Source: Helicobacteraceae bacterium (GTDB lineage: Bacteria; Campylobacterota; Campylobacteria; Campylobacterales; Sulfurimonadaceae). From it: DNA of 9,101 nucleotides. The stretch is taken from assembly GCA_027084065.1 (NCBI GenBank), contig JALWLR010000301.1, positions 1 to 9,101 on the forward strand, written 5' to 3'. How positions within the stretch are numbered: position 1 is the stretch's first letter; each line of letters opens with the position of its first letter. The translations under genes were made by a program, and so were the position numbers. The notes under the pieces are model-generated. The model searched no databases. It had not been told where the DNA came from and worked only from the letters and a program-made list of their open reading frames with translations. This document shows, piece after piece, positions 1-5,821 of this stretch.

Positions 1-349
1 GTAAATTTCTCCATACCGTAAAGCGTACACCAAAGATGCCAAACTCCATAGGAAGCTGCACGACACCCAGTGTTACAAAAGAGAGGATAAATGCCGTAAC
101 TCCATAAAAAGAGGCTCCCTCTTTGAGTAGTTCCCCACCAATGATATAGCTGACAAAAGGCTGCCCGACTGAAACTGCACCCACTCCCGTTCCGACAATC
201 ATATCATGAAGAGTCGAACCGTTAAAAAGCGCTTTTATCATCTCCGGAGTAACATAGGTTTTAAAAATACCGACTAATCCGATAACCGCAAGCAACATAG
301 GCATGACCATTTTCAGCATCATGACCGTCTGCTTGAGTGCATTTTTCAC
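1..349 (-). CDS. Putative multi-pass permease (COG0701-like), 3' end cut by window edge
   Basis: The first 116 codons of an integral membrane protein lie here; the rest is beyond position 1. The start is a GTG at 349 that overlaps the stop of the DedA gene as GTGA, giving MKNALKQTV and then a hydrophobic helix at residues 10-29. Further hydrophobic stretches lie at about 50-72 and 83-107, joined by a glycine-rich piece (IVGTGVGAVSVGQP, then SYIIGGELLKEG). This glycine/proline loop followed by an IGGELL-type segment resembles the predicted permeases of COG0701, a group related to the ArsP-type permeases, but I recognise it from memory only and the substrate is unknown. A purine-rich AAGGGGGTGAG at 364-374 is the only ribosome-binding site candidate, and its 14-base spacing is long; translational coupling to the upstream gene may compensate. 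Internal ATG codons from 322 lack any ribosome-binding site. The gene is probably co-transcribed with the DedA gene. Confidence 0.6.
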   Translation of the reverse strand, partial: MKNALKQTVMMLKMVMPMLLAVIGLVGIFKTYVTPEMIKALFNGSTLHDMIVGTGVGAVSVGQPFVSYIIGGELLKEGASFYGVTAFILSFVTLGVVQLPMEFGIFGVRFTVWRNL

Positions 350-903
350 TCGTGTTTTGATGTCTCACCCCCTTTTATTTTTTTCAAAACAAAAAGAAAA
401 AGTAGCAGTATGATAAATGCACTCATATATTTTGAGATGAGATTAAGCAGTGCTATGAACTCTTTGTCGAATGTATATCCAAGTGTGATAAATGTCAAAG
501 CCCAGATAAAAACGGCTATAATATCCAGTACAAGAAACTTCAAAAAGCTGTATTTTGATGACCCGATGATAAGCAGTGTAGGAATATGTGCTCCATACAA
601 ATAGCGCTCAAAAAAAATCAGCCACGATCCATACTTAGCAAAAGAGTTGCGAACACTGTCTATCTGCTCTTTTTTATCTGCAAACCAGATGTCTACTTTT
701 TTACTGAAAAACCGTCCAACCAAAAAAACGCTCAAATCCCCTATAAACGCTCCAGCCGTAGCAATCGCTACCACATACTCAAAACGAAGCACCCCCTCTT
801 TTGCAAGCAGCCCTCCAAGAGTCAGACCAATCTCCCCCTCAAGGATACTCCAGACAAACAAGACAGGATAACTAAGGTGCTGAGCAAAAAAATCATATAA
901 CAC
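346..903 (-). CDS. DedA-family (SNARE-associated/VTT domain) inner-membrane protein
   Basis: This is a small polytopic membrane protein of 185 residues, close to the usual DedA length of about 200. DedA proteins act in lipid-carrier flipping and membrane homeostasis; the role of this copy is unknown. Counted from the GTG at 903, visible family features are an acidic residue in the first hydrophobic region (LEGEIGLTLGG, about 21-31), a GDLSVFLVGR segment (about 55-64) and the FERYLYGAHIP motif (about 98-108), followed by hydrophobic helices to about residue 172 and a basic tail. The usual motif is close to FxRxxPGxR; here the proline is Tyr and the second arginine is His, so this is a divergent member. 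An in-frame GTG at 918 would add five residues, but it has no ribosome-binding site, while GAAGG sits eight bases before the GTG at 903. The stop overlaps the GTG of the next gene. A weak TAAAAT -10-like box at about 932-937 could serve it. Confidence 0.82.
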   Translation of the reverse strand: MLYDFFAQHLSYPVLFVWSILEGEIGLTLGGLLAKEGVLRFEYVVAIATAGAFIGDLSVFLVGRFFSKKVDIWFADKKEQIDSVRNSFAKYGSWLIFFERYLYGAHIPTLLIIGSSKYSFLKFLVLDIIAVFIWALTFITLGYTFDKEFIALLNLISKYMSAFIILLLFLFVLKKIKGGETSKHE

Positions 904-911
904 TATCGATA
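904..911. repeat. 8-bp palindrome TATCGATA before the DedA gene
   Basis: A perfect palindrome fills the gap between the ribosome-binding site and the GTG start of the DedA gene. The same eight bases recur at 2686-2693 in front of selO, and I found no further copy in the window. Function is unknown. Confidence 0.45.
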
Positions 912-916
912 CCTTC
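912..916 (-). promoter_or_regulatory. Ribosome-binding site deciding the DedA start
   Basis: GAAGG on the minus strand lies eight bases upstream of the GTG at 903. The alternative GTG at 918 would place this motif inside the coding region and is itself preceded only by TATGTAAA. The eight bases between the site and GTG 903 are exactly the palindrome TATCGATA. Confidence 0.5.
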
Positions 917-952
917 ACTTTACATAGAATATGTTATTTTAGCCAAATTCTC

Positions 953-2668
953 TTACGATGAACAGCTTACATGTGAAACACCTGCGATATGAAACAGTTC
1001 ATCAGGTTTTTTTCTATAATACTTCTCTTCGATCTCTCGCGAGTGTTCCACATAAGGTCGAGTCATTACCTTTTGCAGCTCGTGTATGAGCGAGTAGTCC
1101 CCTTTTTGCGCGGCTTTATATGCGGGAACAAGATGCCACTCGCGCAGAGTGTATTTTGGATTTGTTCGTTTCATCTGTTTAGAGAGTCTCTCTTTGGATC
1201 TTTGCGTCGTTGCATTTATGGATTCATCGTTGGTTTGGTGTATATGCTGTTTCCACTTCCTAAGCCACGCTTCCCACTTTTGCAAAAGTGGCGTCCTCAA
1301 AGCTGCATCGCCGTAAAAGCTCTTTTTGAGCCCTTCAATCGTGTCAGGTATATTTGAAAGCTCTCTAAAAAAGAGGGTGTAGTCCACTTTCGTCTCCATC
1401 ATAAGCTCTATAAGTTCATTGAAAATCCAAGGATTGAAACGGGAAAATCCAAGTTTTGATTTCCACATGTGTATCATCTTTTCCTGCATTGTGTAAGAGA
1501 ATCGCTCTCTTACGCTTTTTAGCTCTTTTAGAGCTTCCTCTTTGGAATCAAGCAGAGGCAAAAGTGCGCTATAGAACATATGAAAGTTTTTCTCAGCAGC
1601 CTGAGGCTGGTTCAAAAATGAAAAATGTCGTCCTCCTCCCGTCCAAGGCTGATAGTACGGGTCAAAATTATCTATAAAACCAAATGGACCATAATCAAGC
1701 GTAAAGCCACCAAGCGCACAGTTGTCACTGTTGAAGTTACCCTGAGTGTAACCGACACGTATCCACTCCGCAACCAAAGTAGTCAATCTCTCGCAAAACG
1801 CTTTAGCCAAAAGCACGACTTTTTTCTCCAAAGGCAGATTCGCATCTATCTCCTCACTGTACTCCCGCTTTATTACATGCAAAACAAATTCTTCAAGCTC
1901 CTCCATCGCTTTTGGATGCTCCTTTTTTCGTGCACGCCTGCCAAAGAGTTCCAGCTGCCCGACTCTCAAGAACGAAGACGCAACCCGTGTCGTAACCGCC
2001 ACATCCTCTTGCACCATCACTTCCGGATCCTTCGAGTAGGAACCGTCTCGAAACCACGGTCTTGCTACTTTCTCGGTTTTAGAAGTGTATAGAGTCAAAG
2101 AGCGCGTTGTAGCAACCCCCAAAGCGTGCATATGCTCCTGCGCCAAAAACTCACGGATGCTCGAGCGCAAAACCGCCCTGCCGTCAGCCCCGCGACAGTA
2201 AGGTGTTCGTCCAGCCCCTTTTAGCTGCATCTCCCATCGCTTTCCCTTTGCTACGACTTCAAGAATGGAGATGGCCCGACCATCGCCATAGCCGTTCCCG
2301 GTCCCAAAAGGACATTGCTGATAGTACTCTGTTCCATAGATAGAGAGTGCATACCCTGTAGCCCAGCCTGTTTTTTGAAGTCCTTCAGGTAATTCACTCA
2401 AATCTGCAGAGAACATTTTCATAAACTCCGGAGATGTCGCCAAAGTATCTGCAATTCCAAGCTCCCTAAAGAGCGCTTTGCTGTGTGCAATATAGAGTGG
2501 ATTTTCAATAGGAGTGGGATTGACTAGCACATAATGTCCGCTTTTAACCTCACGCGGATCATGATCCACTCCATCTTCTGTAGAGTCTGGATCTGCTTTG
2601 AGGGTATTAAGAAGTGAATAGTCCGCTATTTTTGCCAAGTCATCTAAAGTTTGTATCGTTTCTTGCAT
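953..2668 (-). CDS. selO: Protein adenylyltransferase SelO (YdiU/UPF0061 family)
   Basis: SelO is a pseudokinase-fold enzyme that binds ATP upside-down and transfers AMP to Ser, Thr or Tyr of target proteins; it is linked to redox homeostasis. The 571-residue product is longer than E. coli YdiU (about 480) and shorter than human SelO (669). Visible family motifs are FGTGNGYGDGR (121-131), LKGAGRTP with the nucleotide-binding Lys150, CRGADGRAVLRSSIREFL (158-175), Asp315-Asn316 in FNSDNCALGG, and the DYGPFGF motif with metal-binding Asp325. No frameshift or missing catalytic residue is seen. The protein ends Ser-Cys-Ser-Ser; the Cys, encoded by TGT, is third from the end, the position of selenocysteine in animal SelO. 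The ATG at 2668 has AGGA seven bases upstream. The 77-bp spacer in front, with a TATAAA box, suggests its own promoter. The part coding for the active site (about 2100-2300) is clearly more GC-rich than the rest of the window. Confidence 0.96.
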   Translation of the reverse strand: MQETIQTLDDLAKIADYSLLNTLKADPDSTEDGVDHDPREVKSGHYVLVNPTPIENPLYIAHSKALFRELGIADTLATSPEFMKMFSADLSELPEGLQKTGWATGYALSIYGTEYYQQCPFGTGNGYGDGRAISILEVVAKGKRWEMQLKGAGRTPYCRGADGRAVLRSSIREFLAQEHMHALGVATTRSLTLYTSKTEKVARPWFRDGSYSKDPEVMVQEDVAVTTRVASSFLRVGQLELFGRRARKKEHPKAMEELEEFVLHVIKREYSEEIDANLPLEKKVVLLAKAFCERLTTLVAEWIRVGYTQGNFNSDNCALGGFTLDYGPFGFIDNFDPYYQPWTGGGRHFSFLNQPQAAEKNFHMFYSALLPLLDSKEEALKELKSVRERFSYTMQEKMIHMWKSKLGFSRFNPWIFNELIELMMETKVDYTLFFRELSNIPDTIEGLKKSFYGDAALRTPLLQKWEAWLRKWKQHIHQTNDESINATTQRSKERLSKQMKRTNPKYTLREWHLVPAYKAAQKGDYSLIHELQKVMTRPYVEHSREIEEKYYRKKPDELFHIAGVSHVSCSS

Positions 2669-2685
2669 ATTTATATCCTAAAAAT

Positions 2686-2693
2686 TATCGATA
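2686..2693. repeat. 8-bp palindrome TATCGATA in the selO leader
   Basis: This second copy of the perfect palindrome lies just upstream of the selO ribosome-binding site (AGGA at about 2676-2679). On the minus strand both copies are preceded by G, giving a shared GTATCGATA. It could be an operator shared by selO and the DedA gene, or chance in AT-rich spacer DNA. Confidence 0.4.
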
Positions 2694-2694
2694 C

Positions 2695-2714
2695 AAGTTT
2701 ACAACACAAAACTT
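2695..2714. repeat. Inverted repeat AAGTTT-N8-AAACTT in the selO spacer
   Basis: Two perfect 6-bp arms (2695-2700 and 2709-2714) flank an 8-base centre. The dyad overlaps the candidate -10 box of selO by one base and would cover the expected transcription start. That placement fits a repressor operator or a weak hairpin at the 5' end of the mRNA. No T-tract follows on the minus strand, so it is not a terminator. Confidence 0.35.
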
Positions 2715-2719
2715 TTATA
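2714..2719 (-). promoter_or_regulatory. Candidate -10 box for selO
   Basis: TATAAA on the minus strand, followed by AAG, lies 45 bases upstream of the selO ATG. It is the best sigma-70-like -10 element in the 77-bp spacer. No good -35 hexamer stands 16-18 bases upstream, which is common in Campylobacterota promoters. A GATAAT at 2684-2689 is too close to the ribosome-binding site to be the main promoter. Confidence 0.3.
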
Positions 2720-2745
2720 CAACTCTTCTAGAAAATCTATAAGTA

Positions 2746-3048
2746 TCAAACCAACTCTTCAAAAGCTTTGGTAATCTCTTCGGCACTTACCAGACCTTCT
2801 AGAAAGATTTTTCCATCCAAAACAAGTGTAGGATCTTTGCTTACTCCAGCTTCAAGTGCTTTCATTGTGTCATATTCGTAACGGAAACGAACGCGTAGAG
2901 GCAAATGCTTGATAGCACAACTTAGACGCTTGGAGAACTTCGCCGTAAGCACTTTATCGCCATAAAGCACTGCTTCATGAAGTGGGTAATTGGTTTTTGT
3001 AGCATTGAGAATCTCTCCGTCTAACATTGTATGGCACGCTTCATTCAT
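2746..3048 (-). CDS. Small thioredoxin-fold-like protein lacking CxxC
   Basis: A 100-residue protein with no signal peptide or membrane segment, so probably cytoplasmic. The C-terminal half (about 62-100) reads EAGVSKDPTLVLDGKIFLEG and then SAEEITKAFEEL. This matches the end of small MTH895-type thioredoxins (Thioredoxin_3), where a cis-Pro strand and a xxDGK hairpin precede the last helix. The pattern strand (HEAVLYGDK, 24-32), helix (35-48), strand (50-58) also fits the fold. Where such proteins carry CxxC, between first strand and first helix, this one has GDKVLTA. Its only cysteines are Cys5 and Cys44, so ordinary dithiol chemistry is unlikely. The start at 3048 is well supported by GAGGAG seven bases upstream and overlaps the end of the CDF gene by 8 bp, implying translational coupling to the metal transporter. 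It could be a binding, regulatory or metal-handling partner; I do not know its function. Confidence 0.75.
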   Translation of the reverse strand: MNEACHTMLDGEILNATKTNYPLHEAVLYGDKVLTAKFSKRLSCAIKHLPLRVRFRYEYDTMKALEAGVSKDPTLVLDGKIFLEGLVSAEEITKAFEELV

Positions 3049-3958
3049 GGGTATGCTCCTCTTTGTTTACAATTTTGCTTTTATCGTCATGACGATTGAA
3101 TTCACACTGAAAAGTTGTGTGCTCTATACCAAACATATCATGCAGTTTGTGTTCAAGATTTTCGATGATTGCATTGGACTGCGACACCGGCATATCTTCA
3201 CTCATATCCAGATGTGCTTCAAGGTTGATATGGTTGTCGTCAAGTTTCCAGATATGAATATGATGAACGTTTTTAACTCCCTCCTCTGCTTCTATCGCCT
3301 TTATCACTTTATCTACATCGATCCTGCTAGGCGTAAACTGCATCAAAACAGTTAGACTCTCTTTGATAATTCCAAATGAAGCCCAGATAAGATAGAGTGC
3401 TATAAGTGCTGAAATCAACGGGTCAATCCAAAAGATTCCGAAGTAGTACATCAATACTCCACCGCCTACCACCGCGACACTTGTCATAACATCGGTTAGC
3501 AGATGAAGATAGGCTGCTTTGATGTTCATATTGTCATGGGAGTCATCCTTGACAAGCAGAACGCTTGCCGTGTTGAGTACAATACTAAGCGCACCAAGCC
3601 CTATGACCCAAACAGAGTTGATCGCTTCAGGATGATAAAACTTGTGAGCAGCTTCGACAATCAAAAAAACCGCAATCCCTACAAGTACCGAAGCGTTAAA
3701 AAGTGCGGCAATGATCTCTGCACGCTTATAGCCAAATGTCTTGGACTCACTGTTAGGACGTGCAGCAAGTCTGTTTGCCGCATATGCAATCACAAGCGCC
3801 AAAACATCACTGAAGTTGTGCATCGCATCACTAAGCAGCGCCAAAGAACCGGAGATGATACCGCCAACTATTTGTGAGACGGTTATAATAACATTTAAAA
3901 CTATCGTAAGAAAAAGATTTTTCCCACTGACTTTATGGTGATGATGGTGCTCACTCAT
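3041..3958 (-). CDS. Cation diffusion facilitator (CDF) metal efflux transporter, CzcD/ZitB-like
   Basis: A 305-residue inner-membrane metal/proton antiporter that exports divalent cations (typically Zn, also Co, Cd, Ni or Fe) from the cytoplasm. Six membrane segments can be placed between about residues 13 and 198. The metal site residues are present: HxxxD in TM2 (His47, Asp51, within LLSDAMHNFSD) and HxxxD in TM5 (His152, Asp156), the pattern typical of zinc-preferring CDFs. The cytoplasmic domain (about 208-290) has VHHIHIWKLD, LEAHLDM and a late IEHTTFQCE, carrying the histidines (about 232, 249, 280) that bind regulatory metal in this family. The N-terminus has five consecutive histidines (4-8) and the tail ends EEHTHE, likely extra metal-binding ends. 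The start ATG has AGGAG five bases upstream. It lies 8 bp after the ABC ATPase gene and overlaps the thioredoxin-like gene by 8 bp, so all are probably one operon. The exact metal cannot be assigned. Confidence 0.95.
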   Translation of the reverse strand: MSEHHHHHKVSGKNLFLTIVLNVIITVSQIVGGIISGSLALLSDAMHNFSDVLALVIAYAANRLAARPNSESKTFGYKRAEIIAALFNASVLVGIAVFLIVEAAHKFYHPEAINSVWVIGLGALSIVLNTASVLLVKDDSHDNMNIKAAYLHLLTDVMTSVAVVGGGVLMYYFGIFWIDPLISALIALYLIWASFGIIKESLTVLMQFTPSRIDVDKVIKAIEAEEGVKNVHHIHIWKLDDNHINLEAHLDMSEDMPVSQSNAIIENLEHKLHDMFGIEHTTFQCEFNRHDDKSKIVNKEEHTHE

Positions 3959-3966
3959 AAAAACTC

Positions 3967-4680
3967 CTATAAAATCTTCGCTTCCTTACTCTCTTTTGAA
4001 ACAACTTTTTTGTTCTCTATTGTGAGTATTCTATCACAAAGCGGTAACATCGCTTCATCATGTGTTACCATTATCACAGCAACATCTTGATCTGTAGCAA
4101 TTTTTTTCAGCATTTTTACAACATCAAAAGAACGATCCAAATCAAGCGCTGCAGTTGGTTCATCTGCCAAGATAATTTCAGGATTATTGGCAAGTGCTCT
4201 AGCAATCGCTGCGCGCTGATTTTGACCTCCTGAGAGCTCACTAGGCATCGAATGTGCTTTTTCAGCTATATCGAAATACTCCAAAAGCTCCATCGCCTCT
4301 TTTTCACTTTGCTCTTTAGGGACTCCATTTACCTGTGGTACAAGCGTAACATTTTCTATAATATTGAGAAACGGGATAAGATAATGCGCTTGAAAGATAA
4401 ACCCTATCTTCTCACGTCTAATACGGCGTGTCTCTCTTGTTAGCCATCTATTTTCATAAACTTTCTCATCTCCCAACCAGATAGTACCACGTGTTGGGTC
4501 CTCTACACAGCCTATCATCATCAGTAGTGTCGTTTTTCCAGCCCCACTGGGAGCGACAAGCGCAACAAGCTCTCCCTTATAGACTTCAAAAGAAGCCCCT
4601 TCTATAACGGAGATATAACTTTCTCCTTTTCCAAAACTTTTATAAAGATTCTCCACTTTAATTGCTATTTTTCTATCCAC
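3967..4680 (-). CDS. ABC transporter ATPase (MacB/LolD/DevA type)
   Basis: The 237-residue cytoplasmic motor of the exporter hydrolyses ATP to drive the FtsX-type permease encoded just upstream. All nucleotide-binding elements are intact: Walker A APSGAGKT (43-50), Q-loop Gln97 in FIFQAHYLIPFLN, signature LSGGQ (149-153), Walker B ILADEP (170-175), the D-loop ALD and switch His207 in VTHDE. The Q-loop surroundings and length fit the MacB/LolD/DevA class, which works mechanically on periplasmic partners. The residues after the signature read NQR where QQR is usual, a mild change. The start is GTG at 4680, supported by a strong GAGGGAGG six bases upstream, and it overlaps the permease stop by 8 bp. 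The ATPase is a separate polypeptide, unlike MacB where both are fused. The last residues (EAKIL) carry no extra domain. Confidence 0.95.
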   Translation of the reverse strand: MDRKIAIKVENLYKSFGKGESYISVIEGASFEVYKGELVALVAPSGAGKTTLLMMIGCVEDPTRGTIWLGDEKVYENRWLTRETRRIRREKIGFIFQAHYLIPFLNIIENVTLVPQVNGVPKEQSEKEAMELLEYFDIAEKAHSMPSELSGGQNQRAAIARALANNPEIILADEPTAALDLDRSFDVVKMLKKIATDQDVAVIMVTHDEAMLPLCDRILTIENKKVVSKESKEAKIL

Positions 4681-5818
4681 CTATAGCCTCCCTCGGATCT
4701 GCTGCTAAAACTTTTTTGACTCCAACAAAAGAAGCTAAAATGGAAGCAATAAGCACTACAATAAAAAGTATAAGTGCATCAGGAATTTCAAGAACAACTC
4801 TTTTTGGAAACTTCGTATATATTGCATGAGCAAACATATTTGCAGCAATAAAAGCCAAAATTCCCATAAGAAGTGTTTCTTGCACAATCATACTGACAAT
4901 TACTCTATCCGGTAGACCTATAAGTTTCATAATAGATATCTCTTTGATTTTCTCCAAAGTCATTGTATAAATAATAAGCGCAATAATAATAGTAGAGACA
5001 ACAACTAAAATTACCGTAAACATCCCGATCTGTTTCGAAGCTCTCTCTATCAAATTTTTAGTCAGAATTTCCTTCTCCTGCGCATAAGTATAAACACTTT
5101 TATGTTTCCATCGCTCAATGTCGTTGGCTACCTCTTTTACATCATACCCCTCTTTTGTTTTTGCAATAACAGCATTGACCATATGCGAAGATTCTCCACG
5201 AATCCCTCTAGCACGATCATTACGTATACGAGCATTCGAATAAAGAAATTGCAACTCTTGAGCATCTTTTAGACTAACATATATAAGAGGATCACCGCCC
5301 GAAGAGACACTTCCATGAGTAATACCAACTACTGTATATATATCTCGTCCAAGCGCTACTTTTTCTCCAAGTTTCAAACCTATTTTATCGGTTGCGACCA
5401 TCTCATAATGCTCCTCTTTAAGCGTACGCCCCTCTCTAAGTCTTGATTCATTTATTGCCGGCAAATCCCCTAAAGGATCATATCCAACAGCCATAACACG
5501 AACTAGCCCACTTTGAGTTGGAACTTGCATGTTTTGAAACGTGATCCCTTCTGCTTTTTCAACTCCCTCTATGATGCCTATACTATTTTTAAGATCCTCA
5601 TGCACTCTAGAAGCCTCCGCAAAAGGTCCTAAAGTCCCCTCTTGCACAACCCATAAATCAGCCCCTATGTCATCTATGAGAACCTGCGCATCTATGATCA
5701 TCCCCCTATAGACGCCTATCATTATAAGCACAATTCCAAGAAGCATTCCCACACCCGCAGATGTTACAAGAAACTTTCCAAGAGTATGCTCTATCTCCCT
5801 TTTAGCGAGGTTGATCAT
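4673..5818 (-). CDS. FtsX/MacB-type (DevC-like) ABC transporter permease
   Basis: A 381-residue inner-membrane subunit with the four-helix FtsX/MacB layout. It has an N-terminal helix (about 18-37), a periplasmic core domain (about 40-262) and three C-terminal helices (about 266-287, 308-330, 347-366). Typical landmarks are IGADLWVVQEGT just after the first helix, EKIKEISIMKLIGLPDR (289-305), the coupling segment that contacts the ATPase, and the closing KKVLAADPREAIGG. In MacB-class systems this protein passes ATP-driven movement to a periplasmic adaptor and outer-membrane channel rather than moving substrate across the inner membrane. The LWVVQ opening and tail look closest to DevC-type permeases of split adaptor-permease-ATPase exporters. 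A ribosome-binding site GGAGGGAG precedes the ATG by six bases. The gene starts 3 bp after the adaptor stop and overlaps the ATPase by 8 bp. Substrate unknown. Confidence 0.93.
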   Translation of the reverse strand: MINLAKREIEHTLGKFLVTSAGVGMLLGIVLIMIGVYRGMIIDAQVLIDDIGADLWVVQEGTLGPFAEASRVHEDLKNSIGIIEGVEKAEGITFQNMQVPTQSGLVRVMAVGYDPLGDLPAINESRLREGRTLKEEHYEMVATDKIGLKLGEKVALGRDIYTVVGITHGSVSSGGDPLIYVSLKDAQELQFLYSNARIRNDRARGIRGESSHMVNAVIAKTKEGYDVKEVANDIERWKHKSVYTYAQEKEILTKNLIERASKQIGMFTVILVVVSTIIIALIIYTMTLEKIKEISIMKLIGLPDRVIVSMIVQETLLMGILAFIAANMFAHAIYTKFPKRVVLEIPDALILFIVVLIASILASFVGVKKVLAADPREAIGG

Positions 5819-5821
5819 CTC

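Noticed and set aside
346..918. DedA start at GTG 918
   Set aside because: No ribosome-binding site precedes it, whereas GTG 903 has GAAGG at eight bases; the longer form cannot be fully excluded.
904..952. Possible terminator after selO
   Set aside because: The minus-strand sequence after the selO stop has no GC-rich stem followed by a T-tract; only a weak GAAT/ATTC pairing is visible.
989..1357. Plus-strand open frame of 122 codons
   Set aside because: Antisense to the 3' half of selO, with no ribosome-binding site or domain pattern; the minus-strand gene explains the region.
1625..2092. Plus-strand open frame of 155 codons
   Set aside because: It lies wholly antisense to the conserved active-site half of selO, its product has no recognisable domain, and it reflects the local GC-rich codons of selO.
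2990..3355. Plus-strand open frame spanning the CDF/thioredoxin-like junction
   Set aside because: Antisense to two well-supported genes with matching ribosome-binding sites; its hydrophobic character mirrors the complement of the CDF codons.
3935..3949. His5 run at the CDF N-terminus as a cloning tag
   Set aside because: It lies in genomic operon context with a native ribosome-binding site, and His-rich ends are common in CDF proteins.
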